From NCBI RefSeq assembly GCF_008801815.1, contig NZ_VZOX01000019.1: a stretch of DNA of 64,000 bases; one strand, given 5' to 3'. Shown piece after piece: positions 1 through 9,145 of this stretch. The DNA comes from Edwardsiella anguillarum. Lineage in GTDB: Bacteria > Pseudomonadota > Gammaproteobacteria > Enterobacterales > Enterobacteriaceae. Position 1 is the first letter of the stretch. Every line of letters starts with the position of its first letter. A program made the translations under genes and the position numbers. The notes below the pieces were generated by a model. That model was not told where the DNA came from, made no database searches, and saw nothing but the letters and a program-made list of their open reading frames with translations.

Positions 1-1201
1 TGAGACGGTGCGTCGCCGTCTGAACTACCGTCTGGAGAAGGTGCTGAAGCGCCTGCATATTCTGGATGGCCTGCTGTGCGCGTTTTTGAATATCGACGAG
101 GTGATCCACATCATCCGCAGCGAGGATGAGCCCAAGCCGGTGCTGGTGGCGCGTTTTGGCCTCAGCGATACCCAGGCTGAAGCGATTCTGGATCTCAAGC
201 TGCGTCACCTGGCCCGCCTGGAAGAGGTGAAGATCCGGGGCGAACAGGACGAGCTGGCGCAGGAGCGGGATCGTCTGCAAACGCTGCTGGCCTCCGAGCG
301 TAAGCTGGGCACGCTGATCAAGAAAGAGATCATGGCGGATGCCGACACGTACGGCGACGCGCGGCGTTCACCGCTGCAAGAGCGTTCTGAAGCACGGGCG
401 ATGAGCGAGCACGATTTTGTCCCGAGCGAGCCGGTGACCATCGTCCTGTCCGAAGGGGGCTGGGTACGCAGCGCCAAGGGACATGATATTGATCCGAGCG
501 GACTGAACTATAAGGCGGGCGATGCTTTCCGCGCCTCCGCGCGTGGCAAAAGCAACCAGCCGGTGGTCTTTATCGACTCCAGCGGACGCAGCTATGCCCT
601 CGATCCGCTGACGCTGCCGTCGGCGCGCGGGCAGGGTGAGCCGCTGACCGGCAAGCTGGCGCCGCCGCCGGGGGCGACCGTCGAACACGTGCTGATGGCT
701 GCGGACGATCAGAAGCTGCTGATGGCCTCCGACGCAGGCTATGGCTTTGTCTGCACCTTTAGCGATCTGGTCGCGCGTAACCGCGCAGGCAAGGCCATGC
801 TGACGCTGCCGGAAAATGCCAAGGTGCTGGCGCCGCTGGAGATTAACGGTGACGATGACATGCTGCTGGCCATTACCGAGGCCGGCCGGATGCTGATGTT
901 CCCGGTGCACGATCTGCCGCAGCTCTCCAAGGGCAAGGGGAATAAGATCGTCTCCATCCCCGCGGCGCAGGCCGCCGCCGGTGAGGATACGCTGAAATGG
1001 CTGCTGGTGCTGGCGCCGCAGACATCGCTGACGCTGCATGTCGGTAAGCGTAAGCTGGTGATGAAGCCGCAGGATTTGCAGAAGTTCCGCGCCGAACGCG
1101 GGCGTAAGGGAACCCTGCTGCCGCGGGGGCTGCAGTGCATTGAGCGGGTGGATGTGGACGCGCCGCAGTCGCTGCGTCTGGACGCCGACGGCGACGCGTA
1201 A
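1..1201 (+). CDS. parC: DNA topoisomerase IV subunit A, C-terminal part (cut by window start)
   Basis: About the last 400 residues of ParC, which with ParE decatenates sister chromosomes. The reading frame is open from base 2 (Glu-Thr-Val-Arg...), so the Val codon at 8 is internal and the true start is upstream of the window. The visible part begins in the coiled-coil/tower region (RLNYRLEKVLKRLHIL, then AFLNIDEVI and LSDTQAEAILDLKLR, typical of type IIA topoisomerases) and continues into the beta-pinwheel C-terminal domain that binds DNA. The stop is TAA at 1199. plsC follows in the same direction, as in E. coli. The N-terminal catalytic Tyr domain lies outside the window. Confidence 0.97.
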   Translation, partial: ETVRRRLNYRLEKVLKRLHILDGLLCAFLNIDEVIHIIRSEDEPKPVLVARFGLSDTQAEAILDLKLRHLARLEEVKIRGEQDELAQERDRLQTLLASERKLGTLIKKEIMADADTYGDARRSPLQERSEARAMSEHDFVPSEPVTIVLSEGGWVRSAKGHDIDPSGLNYKAGDAFRASARGKSNQPVVFIDSSGRSYALDPLTLPSARGQGEPLTGKLAPPPGATVEHVLMAADDQKLLMASDAGYGFVCTFSDLVARNRAGKAMLTLPENAKVLAPLEINGDDDMLLAITEAGRMLMFPVHDLPQLSKGKGNKIVSIPAAQAAAGEDTLKWLLVLAPQTSLTLHVGKRKLVMKPQDLQKFRAERGRKGTLLPRGLQCIERVDVDAPQSLRLDADGDA

Positions 1202-1207
1202 TTCCAA

Positions 1208-1225
1208 GGCCGCCCAGCGGCGGCC
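1208..1225 (+). terminator. GC-rich hairpin between parC and plsC
   Basis: A perfect 7-bp inverted repeat, GGCCGCC-cagc-GGCGGCC, begins seven bases after the parC stop. There is no T-run after it, so it may slow polymerase or protect the parC mRNA 3' end rather than terminate. A second imperfect hairpin (GGGCCAG at 1231 with CTGGCCC at 1264) follows before plsC. Confidence 0.35.
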
Positions 1226-1293
1226 GGAGAGGGCCAGCGCCGCGGCTACCGTGCCCCGGGCGCCTGGCCCGGTATTCTGTTTATGAGGTTGTT

Positions 1294-2037
1294 ATGCTAT
1301 TCATTTTCCGGGTCATACTGATCACGCTGCTGTGCCTCGTTATCTGTATTGTCGGTTCGCTGTACTGCCTGTTCAGCCCGCGCAACCCGCGCCACGTCGC
1401 GCGCTTTGGCCACTGGTTTGGCCGCTTATCGCCGCTGTTTGGCCTGAAGGTTGAAACGCGCCTGCCGCCGGATGCCGCAACCTATGGCAACGCCATCTAT
1501 ATCGCCAACCATCAGAACAACTACGACATGGTGACCGCCTCGAATGCGGTGCAGCCGAACACGGTGACCGTCGGTAAAAAGAGTCTGGTCTGGATCCCCT
1601 TCTTTGGGCAGCTGTACTGGCTGACCGGTAACCTGCTGATCGACCGTAAGAACCGTACCAAGGCGCACAATACCATCGCCGCCGTGGTGGAGCAGTTCCG
1701 TACCCGCCGCATCTCATTCTGGATGTTCCCCGAGGGGACCCGTAGCCGCGGGCGTGGCCTGATGCCGTTTAAGACCGGGGCATTCCACGCGGCGTTGGCC
1801 GCCGGGGTGCCTATCATACCGATCTGCGTTTCCAGCACCCACGATAAGGTGAAGCTAAATCGCTGGAATAATGGCGTGGTGATCGTGGAAATGCTGCCGC
1901 CGATCGATACCAGTCGCTGGGGTAAAGATCAGGTACGAGAGCTGGCGGAGCACTGTCGCACCCTGATGGCCGAAAAGATAGAGCAGCTGGACGACGAAGT
2001 CGCGGTGCGCGAGGCGCAGGCGGCTAAACGCGACTGA
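1294..2037 (+). CDS. plsC: 1-acyl-sn-glycerol-3-phosphate acyltransferase
   Basis: PlsC transfers an acyl chain to lysophosphatidic acid to make phosphatidic acid at the inner membrane, the second acylation of phospholipid synthesis. The 247-residue product has an N-terminal hydrophobic segment (about 1-26), the catalytic HX4D box (NHQNNYD, His73 to Asp78) and the substrate-binding FPEGTRSRG block (about 145-153). Length matches the family (E. coli 245). A GAGG ribosome site sits nine bases before the ATG. It is flanked by parC and ftsP exactly as in E. coli. plsB, the first acyltransferase of the pathway, is encoded elsewhere in this window (24.8-27.2 kb). Confidence 0.97.
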   Translation: MLFIFRVILITLLCLVICIVGSLYCLFSPRNPRHVARFGHWFGRLSPLFGLKVETRLPPDAATYGNAIYIANHQNNYDMVTASNAVQPNTVTVGKKSLVWIPFFGQLYWLTGNLLIDRKNRTKAHNTIAAVVEQFRTRRISFWMFPEGTRSRGRGLMPFKTGAFHAALAAGVPIIPICVSSTHDKVKLNRWNNGVVIVEMLPPIDTSRWGKDQVRELAEHCRTLMAEKIEQLDDEVAVREAQAAKRD

Positions 2038-2085
2038 CGTCGGCGCGGTCTGGCCGGACGCTATTTTTGATTTACGGGAGAAGTT

Positions 2086-3504
2086 ATGTCACTCAGTCGA
2101 CGTCGGTTTATTCAGGCCTCCGGGCTGGCGCTGTGCGCCGGCGGACTGCCGCTACAGGCTCGGGCGAGTGGGGCACAGGCCGTGCTGCCGGTGCCGCCGT
2201 TGTTGGAATCACGCCGCGGTCAGCCGCTGTTTCTGTCGCTGGAGCGCACGCACTGGGCCTTCATGGGGGGGCGCAAAGTGGGCACCTGGGGCGTGAACGG
2301 CATGTATCTGGGGCCGACGGTCAGAGTGCACAGCGGTGACGATGTGAAGCTGATCTACAGCAATCGGTTGAGCGAGTCCGTGGCGATGGAGGTCGCCGGC
2401 CTGCTGGTGCCCGGTCCTCTGGCCGGGGGACCTGCGCGCCAGATGTCGCCCGGGGTCGACTGGTCTCCGGTTCTGCCCATTCGCCAGGCAGCGGCGACGC
2501 TGTGGTATCACGCGGATACCCCACGCCATATGGCGCCCCAGGTCTATAGTGGCCTGGCCGGCCTCTGGTTGGTGGAGGATCAATACAGCAAGAATGCACC
2601 GCTGCCGAATCACTATGGGGTGGATGATTTTCCGCTGATCCTGCAGGACAAGCGCCTGGATAACTTTGGGGTTCCCGAATACGATCCCCCCTCCTCCGGC
2701 GGCTTTCTGGGCGATACCCTGCTGGTCAATGGCGTGCAGGACCCCTATGTTGAGGTATCGCGCGGATGGGTACGTTTGCGCCTGCTCAACGCCTCCAACG
2801 CGCGACGCTACCTGCTGCAGCTCTCCGATGGGCGTCCCTTCTTCGTGATCGCCAGCGATCAGGGGCTGCTGCCGGCGCCGCTGCAGGCCGATACCCTGCC
2901 GCTGGCACCGGGCGAGCGCCGGGAGGTGCTGATCGACATGAGCAAAGGCGAGGAGGTCGCTATCACGGCCGGCGAGGCCGCCGGGATAATGGATCGCCTG
3001 CGCGGGCTGTTTGAACCGTCGTCGATGCTGGTGTCTACCCGGGTGTTGACCCTGCGTCCTACCGGTCTGCTGCCGCTGATGACCGATACTCTGCCAGCGC
3101 GTCTGGCCGCCGATCCGCTGCCGGAGGGGGACGTCGTCAATAACCGCAGCATCATGCTGGGCAGCGCCTCCAGCCCGGGGATTAACGGGGCGCTGTGGGA
3201 TCCTGGACGGATCGATGTCCAGGCGCGCCAAGGCACCTGGGAACGCTGGACGGTGCGTGCCGATACGCCGCAGTCTTTCTACATTCAGGGGGCCCAGTTC
3301 CTGGTGAAAAGCGTCAACAACGCGCCGCCGCTGGTGGAGGATCGCGGCTGGAAAGACAGCGTCTGGGTTGACGGCGACGTCTCGCTGCTGGTCTATTTCC
3401 CGCAGCCCTCATCCGAACACTTTCCGTTTCTGTTCTACAGCGGAACCCTGGAGCTGGCCGATCGCGGTAGCGTCGGCCAGATGGTGGTTCAGCCGGCCCA
3501 ATAG
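2086..3504 (+). CDS. ftsP: Cell division protein FtsP (SufI), Tat-exported cupredoxin-fold protein
   Basis: FtsP stabilises the divisome under stress in the periplasm. The product (472 aa) starts with a twin-arginine signal peptide: SRRRFIQ, a hydrophobic stretch, then ARA at about residue 27. Three cupredoxin-like domains follow, as in multicopper oxidases, but I do not see the HXH copper-ligand clusters, which agrees with FtsP being a non-catalytic relative. A GGGAG ribosome site precedes the ATG. The gene follows plsC by 48 bp and is probably co-transcribed with it. Confidence 0.94.
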   Translation: MSLSRRRFIQASGLALCAGGLPLQARASGAQAVLPVPPLLESRRGQPLFLSLERTHWAFMGGRKVGTWGVNGMYLGPTVRVHSGDDVKLIYSNRLSESVAMEVAGLLVPGPLAGGPARQMSPGVDWSPVLPIRQAAATLWYHADTPRHMAPQVYSGLAGLWLVEDQYSKNAPLPNHYGVDDFPLILQDKRLDNFGVPEYDPPSSGGFLGDTLLVNGVQDPYVEVSRGWVRLRLLNASNARRYLLQLSDGRPFFVIASDQGLLPAPLQADTLPLAPGERREVLIDMSKGEEVAITAGEAAGIMDRLRGLFEPSSMLVSTRVLTLRPTGLLPLMTDTLPARLAADPLPEGDVVNNRSIMLGSASSPGINGALWDPGRIDVQARQGTWERWTVRADTPQSFYIQGAQFLVKSVNNAPPLVEDRGWKDSVWVDGDVSLLVYFPQPSSEHFPFLFYSGTLELADRGSVGQMVVQPAQ

Positions 3505-3714
3505 CGGTCGATCTCCCCCGCGGACGCGGTGCGCCGTCCGCGGGGGCGCCCATCGACGGCGCGCGCTTGCCGCCTGTGCGCCGGATCTGCCCCCTGCGCC
3601 ATCGTGCACCGTTGACGATCCCTCTGCCATTCACCCTGTCCTCCGCTACATGAAAAAGCCTCAACTGCCGCGCCGTCGCTATCCACTTCAGCTGTGCTAG
3701 GATGGAAAAAACGG

Positions 3715-3734
3715 CGGTTTTGCGGGTAAAACCG
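3715..3734 (+). other. Small inverted repeat in the metH leader
   Basis: CGGTTTT (3715) and AAAACCG (3728) form a 7-bp hairpin with a six-base loop about 55 bp before the metH start. It could be an operator half-site pair or a leader hairpin. No B12-box motif typical of a cobalamin riboswitch was found in the 283-bp ftsP-metH spacer. Confidence 0.25.
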
Positions 3735-3787
3735 TCAGCGGGCTTATCGGGCAGCGTGCTGCCGACATGACGGGACAAGGAGTGAGT

Positions 3788-6700
3788 GTGAATACGACGC
3801 ATGAACGGTTGCGCCGCCGGCTGGAGAAACGGATTTTAGTATTGGATGGCGGTATGGGAACCATGATCCAGCGCTACGGGCTGAGCGAACAGGATTTCCG
3901 CGCCGAACGCTTTGCCGAGTGGCCCTGCGATCTGAAGGGAAACAACGATCTGCTGGCGCTGACCCGTCCCGATATCATCAGCGCGATTCATTATGCCTAC
4001 CTGGAGGCGGGCGCCGACATTCTGGAGACCAACACCTTCAACGCAACGCGCATCGCCATGGCGGATTACCGCATGGAGGAGCTAGCGCCAGAGATAAACT
4101 ACCGGGCGGCCTGCCTTGCGCGGACCTGTGCCGATGAGTGGACGGCGCGCACGCCGCACCAGCCGCGCTTTGTGGCGGGTGTGCTGGGGCCGACCAACCG
4201 TACGGCGTCGATCTCGCCGGAGGTTAACGATCCCGCCTGTCGCAATATTACCTTCGATCAGCTGGTGGCGGCCTATCGCGAGTCGGCGCGGGCGCTGATT
4301 GAGGGGGGCGTCGATCTGCTGATGATCGAAACCGTCTTTGATACCCTGAATGCCAAGGCGGCGGTCTATGCGCTGGAGTGCGAGTTTGCCGCGCTGGGCG
4401 TTACGCTGCCGGTGATGATCTCCGGCACCATTACCGATGCCTCCGGGCGCACCCTGTCGGGGCAGACGACCGAGGCATTTTATAACGCCTTGCGCCACGC
4501 CCGTCCGCTCTCTTTCGGTCTGAACTGCGCTCTGGGGCCGGAGGATCTGCGCCAGTACGTGGCGGAGCTGTCCCGGGTTGCCGAGTGCCATGTCAGCGCC
4601 CATCCCAACGCCGGGCTGCCCAATGCCTTTGGGGAGTATGATCTGTCGCCGCAGGCGATGGCGCAGCAGATTGCCGAATGGGCCCGCGCGGGCTACCTGA
4701 ATATCGTCGGCGGCTGCTGCGGCACCACGCCGGAGCACATTGCCGCCATCAGCCGGGCGGTGCAGGGCATCGCGCCGCGCGTCCTTCCCGCGCTGCCGGT
4801 GGCCTGCCGTCTGTCTGGCCTGGAGCCGCTGACGATCGATGAAACGAGTCTGTTCGTCAACGTGGGCGAACGTACCAACGTGACCGGCTCAGCTAAGTTT
4901 AAGCGACTGATTAAAGAGAATAAATATGATGAGGCGCTGGACGTGGCGCGTCAGCAGGTGGCGAACGGCGCGCAGATTATCGATATCAATATGGATGAGG
5001 GTATGCTGGATGCCGAGGCGGCGATGGTTCGCTTCCTCAACCTGATCGCCGGCGAGCCGGATATCGCCCGGGTGCCCCTGATGATCGACTCCTCTCGCTG
5101 GTCGGTGATCGAGGCGGGGCTGAAGTGCATCCAGGGGAAAGGCATTGTCAACTCGCTCTCCCTCAAAGAGGGAGAGGCGAACTTTCTGCAGCACGCCCGT
5201 CAGGTGCGCCGCTTTGGCGCCGCGCTGGTGGTGATGGCCTTCGATGAGCAGGGGCAGGCGGATACCCGGGAGCGTAAGGTGGCCATCTGCCGTCGCGCCT
5301 ATCAGCTGCTGACCGAGCGTATCGGTTTCCCGCCCGAAGACATCATCTTCGACCCCAATATTTTTGCCGTGGCCACCGGCATTGAAGAGCACAGTAACTA
5401 TGCCGTCGATTTTATCGCAGCCTGTGCGGAGATTAAGGCGCTATTACCTCACGCCCTGATCTCTGGTGGGGTGTCGAACGTCTCTTTTTCTTTCCGCGGT
5501 AACGAGGCGGTGCGTGAGGCGATCCACGCGGTCTTTCTGTATCACGCGATTCGCCACGGCATGGACATGGGGATCGTTAACGCCGGACAGTTGGCTATCT
5601 ATGACGACCTGCCGGACGATCTGCGTACGGCGGCCGAGGCGGTGATCCTGAACCGGGGACCCGATGCCACCGATCGCCTGCTGGCGCTGGCGGAGCGCTA
5701 CCGCGACACGCAGGGCAGCGCGCAGGCGGAGGGGCCGCAGGCTGAGTGGCGCAGCTGGCCGGTGGCTCAGCGCCTGGAGTATGCCTTGGTCAAGGGCATC
5801 GGCGAGTTCATTGCGCAGGATACCGAGGCGGCGCGTCTGGAGGCCGATAGGCCGATTGCGGTGATCGAGGGGCCGCTGATGGCGGGGATGAATCGGGTCG
5901 GCGATCTGTTTGGCGACGGTAAGATGTTTCTGCCGCAGGTGGTGAAATCGGCGCGTGTGATGAAACAGGCGGTGGCTTATCTGTCGCCGTTTATCGAGGC
6001 CAGCAAGCAGCGCGGCAGCAGCGCCGGTAAGGTGCTGCTGGCGACGGTGAAAGGCGACGTACACGACATCGGCAAGAACATCGTCGGCGTAGTGCTGCAG
6101 TGCAATAACTATGAAATTATCGATCTGGGGGTGATGGTGCCCGCCGAACGTATCCTGCGGGTGGCGCGCGAGGAGCGGGTCGATATCATCGGGCTGTCGG
6201 GGCTGATCACCCCCTCCCTGGATGAAATGGTCAACGTGGCCAGCGAAATGGAGCGGCAGGGGTTCACGCTGCCGCTGCTGATCGGCGGGGCGACGACCTC
6301 CAAGGCGCATACGGCAGTGAAGATTGCCCCCGCCTACGGCGGGCCGACGGTCTATGTGCAGAATGCGTCGCGCACCGTCGGCGTAGTGGCAGCCCTCCTG
6401 TCGGAGGCGCAGCGAGGTCCGTTTATCGAGCGGACGCGCCGGGAGTACGATGCGGCGCGTGCCCAGCATGGTCGCCATTGGCGCACGCCGCCGGTGACGC
6501 TGGCACAGGCGCGCGCCAATGGCGTCGTCACCGACTGGTCCGCCTGTCCGCCCCCGGTGCCGCGGCGCTTAGGCGTGCAGACGGTGCAGCCGGGGATTGG
6601 GCGTCTGCGCGACTATATCGACTGGACGCCGTTTTTCCTCACCTGGTCATTGGCCGGGAAATACCCGCGTATCCTGCAGGATGAGGTGGTCGGCGAGGAG

Positions 6701-7468
6701 GCGCGGCGCCTGCTTGCGGATGCCAATGGGTTACTGGATACGCTGGAGGCGTCCGGCAGCCTGACGCCGCGCGGGGTGTTTGGCCTGTTCGCGGCAAACC
6801 GGCGGGGGGACGATGTGCTGATTTACCGCGACGAGAGCCGCCGCGAGGTGCTGGCCATCAGCCACCATCTGCGTCAGCAGAGCGATAAAAGCACGGGGCC
6901 CAACTACTGCCTGGCCGACTTTATCGCCGCGGCGGATGACGGTATCGCTGACTATATCGGTGCCTTTGCCGTGACCGGCGGGCTGGAGGAGGAGGCGCTG
7001 GCGCAGACCTTTGATGCGCAGCACGATGATTATCATAAAATCATGGTGAAGGCGTTAGCCGACCGTCTGGCGGAGGCCTTTGCCGAATACCTGCATCAGC
7101 AGGTGCGCAAAGTGCACTGGGGCTATGCCGCCGATGAGGCGCTGGACAACGAGCAGCTGATCCGCGAAAACTATCGCGGCATTCGTCCGGCGCCGGGCTA
7201 TCCGGCCTGTCCGGAGCACAGTGAAAAGGCCACGCTGTGGCGTCTTTTAGACGTCGAACGCCATACCGGCATGCGGTTGACGGAGTCTTACGCGATGTGG
7301 CCGGGCGCCTCGGTGTCTGGCTGGTACTTCAGCCATCCCCACAGTAAGTACTTTGCCGTTGCGCGCGTGCAGCGCGATCAGGTGGCGGACTATGCCGCGC
7401 GCAAAGGGATCCCGCTGGCGGAGGCCGAGCGTTGGCTGGCGCCCAATCTGGGCTATGAGGTGGAGTAA
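3788..7468 (+). CDS. metH: Cobalamin-dependent methionine synthase
   Basis: MetH methylates homocysteine to methionine with methylcobalamin and methyltetrahydrofolate. The product is 1226 aa (E. coli 1227). Domain order is complete: homocysteine domain with the zinc Cys residues (GLNCALG near 246 and GGCCGTTP near 308), pterin domain (INMDEGMLD, FDPNIF), B12 domain with the lower-axial His in DVHDIGKNIVG, and the C-terminal AdoMet reactivation domain (IRPAPGYPACPEH). I choose the GTG at 3788: AAGGAG lies five bases upstream and the N-terminus then matches the family (ILVLDGGMGTMIQ). An in-frame ATG at 3767 would add seven residues but has no ribosome site. It stands alone and converges on lysC. 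Confidence 0.97.
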   Translation: MNTTHERLRRRLEKRILVLDGGMGTMIQRYGLSEQDFRAERFAEWPCDLKGNNDLLALTRPDIISAIHYAYLEAGADILETNTFNATRIAMADYRMEELAPEINYRAACLARTCADEWTARTPHQPRFVAGVLGPTNRTASISPEVNDPACRNITFDQLVAAYRESARALIEGGVDLLMIETVFDTLNAKAAVYALECEFAALGVTLPVMISGTITDASGRTLSGQTTEAFYNALRHARPLSFGLNCALGPEDLRQYVAELSRVAECHVSAHPNAGLPNAFGEYDLSPQAMAQQIAEWARAGYLNIVGGCCGTTPEHIAAISRAVQGIAPRVLPALPVACRLSGLEPLTIDETSLFVNVGERTNVTGSAKFKRLIKENKYDEALDVARQQVANGAQIIDINMDEGMLDAEAAMVRFLNLIAGEPDIARVPLMIDSSRWSVIEAGLKCIQGKGIVNSLSLKEGEANFLQHARQVRRFGAALVVMAFDEQGQADTRERKVAICRRAYQLLTERIGFPPEDIIFDPNIFAVATGIEEHSNYAVDFIAACAEIKALLPHALISGGVSNVSFSFRGNEAVREAIHAVFLYHAIRHGMDMGIVNAGQLAIYDDLPDDLRTAAEAVILNRGPDATDRLLALAERYRDTQGSAQAEGPQAEWRSWPVAQRLEYALVKGIGEFIAQDTEAARLEADRPIAVIEGPLMAGMNRVGDLFGDGKMFLPQVVKSARVMKQAVAYLSPFIEASKQRGSSAGKVLLATVKGDVHDIGKNIVGVVLQCNNYEIIDLGVMVPAERILRVAREERVDIIGLSGLITPSLDEMVNVASEMERQGFTLPLLIGGATTSKAHTAVKIAPAYGGPTVYVQNASRTVGVVAALLSEAQRGPFIERTRREYDAARAQHGRHWRTPPVTLAQARANGVVTDWSACPPPVPRRLGVQTVQPGIGRLRDYIDWTPFFLTWSLAGKYPRILQDEVVGEEARRLLADANGLLDTLEASGSLTPRGVFGLFAANRRGDDVLIYRDESRREVLAISHHLRQQSDKSTGPNYCLADFIAAADDGIADYIGAFAVTGGLEEEALAQTFDAQHDDYHKIMVKALADRLAEAFAEYLHQQVRKVHWGYAADEALDNEQLIRENYRGIRPAPGYPACPEHSEKATLWRLLDVERHTGMRLTESYAMWPGASVSGWYFSHPHSKYFAVARVQRDQVADYAARKGIPLAEAERWLAPNLGYEVE

Positions 7469-7473
7469 GCCCC

Positions 7474-7505
7474 CGCTTATCCGGCCCCGTGGGGCCGGAT
7501 AAGCG
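7474..7505. terminator. Bidirectional terminator between metH and lysC
   Basis: A 15-bp perfect inverted repeat (CGCTTATCCGGCCCC with GGGGCCGGATAAGCG) occupies most of the 47-bp gap between the convergent metH and lysC stops. It lacks a long T-run on either side but is placed to end both transcripts. Confidence 0.75.
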
Positions 7506-7515
7506 TCCCACCGGG

Positions 7516-8865
7516 CTATTCGAACAGGCGTGCGTGCAGGGTGCGCACTACCGCATCGGCATCGCTGCCCGGCACCAGGAAGCACAGGTTATGGCTGCTG
7601 GCGCCGTAGCAGATCATGCGGATATTGAACGGCTCCATCGCGCCGAATACCCGGCGGCCAACGCCGCAGGCACTGCTGAGCTGGTTACCGATCAGCGCTA
7701 CCAGCGCTAAATCTTCCTCAACCTCGACCCGGCACAGGGCGGAAAGCTCGGTCAGCAGGGCGCTGGTCAACAGGCTGGCGCCGCCGGTGCAAGAGCCGGT
7801 GGTATCCAGCGTCAGCGCGATACTAACCTCTGAGGTAGTGATCAGATCCACGGAGAGGCGGTGGCGGGCCAGAATACCGAACACCTCGGCCAGAAAGCCG
7901 CGGGCGTGCAGCATATTCAGACTGTGCAGCGTCAGCAGCGTCTGGTTGCGCCGCAGCGCCAGCGCGCGGAACAGCGGAGGCTGCGCGCTTTTATTGCATA
8001 CTAGGGTGCCGCCGGCGCCGGGATCGCGGCTGGAGCCGACGAAGACCGGGATATCGCTGCGCACCGCCGGCAGTAGGGTGGCCGGGTGCAGTACCTTCGC
8101 ACCGAAGGTCGCCATTTCGGCCGCCTCGGAAAAGGCGATCTCATCGATGCGCCGAGCGGCGGGAACGATGCGTGGATCGGTGGTATAGATCCCCGGCACA
8201 TCGGTCCAGATATCGACGCGCGCCGCGTCCAGCGCCTCGGCCAGCAAGGCGGCGGTATAGTCGCTGCCGCCCCGTCCCAGGGTCGTGGTGCGTCCTTTGC
8301 ACTCGCTGCCGATAAACCCTTGGGTAATGATCAGGTGCTTGGTCAGGCGCGGCGCCAGAGACTGCTGCGCCAGCGCCTGCAGCTGTTCCCGATCCGGCTC
8401 GGCTTTGCCAAAGCGGTCATCGGTGCGCATGATCCTGCGGATATCAAACCACTCAACGCTGACGCCACGAACGCGCAGCAGCTCGCTGAACAACAGCGTC
8501 GACATCAGTTCACCGTGGCTGACCAGCTCATCCGTCAGCGCCGCGGAGGTGGCCAGCGCCGCGGCTTCGGCCAGCATGGCGATATTTTCCAGCATGCGCT
8601 CAATTTCACTGCGTACCACGGCGCCGTCGGGGAGCGCAGCCAGGATCGCGTCGTGAATTCGGCGGATCTCGCCTATCAGGCGCAGCCGTTCTGCGTTCTC
8701 CTGACCCTCGGCCAGCGCAATGAGGTGGTTGGTGACGCCCGCGGCGGCCGAAAGCACCACCACGCGTACGGCGGGATTGGAGAGAATGATGTCAGCGCAG
8801 CGCAGCATGGCGTCGGCGTCGGCTACGCTGGTGCCGCCAAACTTTGCAATGATTGTCTGTTGCAT
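7516..8865 (-). CDS. lysC: Lysine-sensitive aspartokinase III
   Basis: LysC phosphorylates aspartate, the entry step to lysine, threonine and methionine. The product (449 aa, same as E. coli) has the kinase motif KFGGTS (residues 8-13), the GRGGSDYTAALLAEAL nucleotide/aspartate segment and C-terminal ACT repeats (NMLHARGFLAEVF, LITTSEVS, SSHNLCFLVPG) that bind lysine. An upstream in-frame codon would extend the protein by 16 residues, but the ATG at 8865 matches the family start and is preceded by a CCCTGACACGAGG stretch that I recall as nearly identical in the E. coli lysC leader. The gene is divergent from pgi. Confidence 0.97.
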   Translation of the reverse strand: MQQTIIAKFGGTSVADADAMLRCADIILSNPAVRVVVLSAAAGVTNHLIALAEGQENAERLRLIGEIRRIHDAILAALPDGAVVRSEIERMLENIAMLAEAAALATSAALTDELVSHGELMSTLLFSELLRVRGVSVEWFDIRRIMRTDDRFGKAEPDREQLQALAQQSLAPRLTKHLIITQGFIGSECKGRTTTLGRGGSDYTAALLAEALDAARVDIWTDVPGIYTTDPRIVPAARRIDEIAFSEAAEMATFGAKVLHPATLLPAVRSDIPVFVGSSRDPGAGGTLVCNKSAQPPLFRALALRRNQTLLTLHSLNMLHARGFLAEVFGILARHRLSVDLITTSEVSIALTLDTTGSCTGGASLLTSALLTELSALCRVEVEEDLALVALIGNQLSSACGVGRRVFGAMEPFNIRMICYGASSHNLCFLVPGSDADAVVRTLHARLFE

Positions 8866-8954
8866 GTGATGCCTCGTGTCAGGGGCCGGTGTCCGTGTTG
8901 TCCGGCGGGTCATTCCATTAGCCCGGCGCCGGGCGCGCGCTAAACGGTACGGGG

Positions 8955-9125
8955 CGGCATACGCGCGCTCCGCAGGTACTCCACCTTACCGCGCCTTCCA
9001 CCGTGGCAGGGGTACGAGGTGACAGCCCAAGGGGGTGCCCAGATGGCCGCTGCGCGGTTGCCCGGCGAGCCGGGTCAGCTGGCGATGCCGGGGCCGGCGT
9101 ACCGCCACGATAGGCGCAGACAGGC
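8955..9125 (-). promoter_or_regulatory. lysC leader; possible degenerate lysine (L-box) riboswitch
   Basis: Read on the minus strand, the lysC leader has pieces that resemble the E. coli lysC lysine riboswitch from memory: a GCAUCGCC segment (around 9078-9085), then GGCUGUCACC (9018-9027) and GGUGGAGUACCU (8974-8985), whose CACCU/AGGUG arms can pair like the P5 region. The 5' signature (GAGGNGCG followed by AGUA) was not found, so the aptamer is either strongly diverged or partly lost. The leader also forms independent hairpins such as CCCGGC-uc-GCCGGG. Boundaries are approximate. Confidence 0.4.
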
Positions 9126-9145
9126 CTGTACACGGGATGTACAGG
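9125..9145. repeat. 8-bp perfect inverted repeat upstream of lysC and pgi
   Basis: CCTGTACA (9125) and TGTACAGG (9138) flank a five-base loop. On the plus strand it is followed by GCATTTTT, so it can fold as a weak terminator. As DNA it is a palindromic operator candidate at the beginning of the lysC leader. Nothing in the sequence decides which. Confidence 0.45.

Noticed and set aside
1..30. Apparent N-terminal truncation of ParC
   Set aside because: The frame is open to the window edge, so the missing part is simply outside the window.
3505..3787. Cobalamin riboswitch before metH
   Set aside because: No B12-box-like motif or long structured leader; the spacer is only 283 bp and also holds the ftsP end.
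5444..6478. A 344-codon minus-strand open frame opposite metH
   Set aside because: Composition (His, Arg, Gln) and position show it is an antisense shadow.
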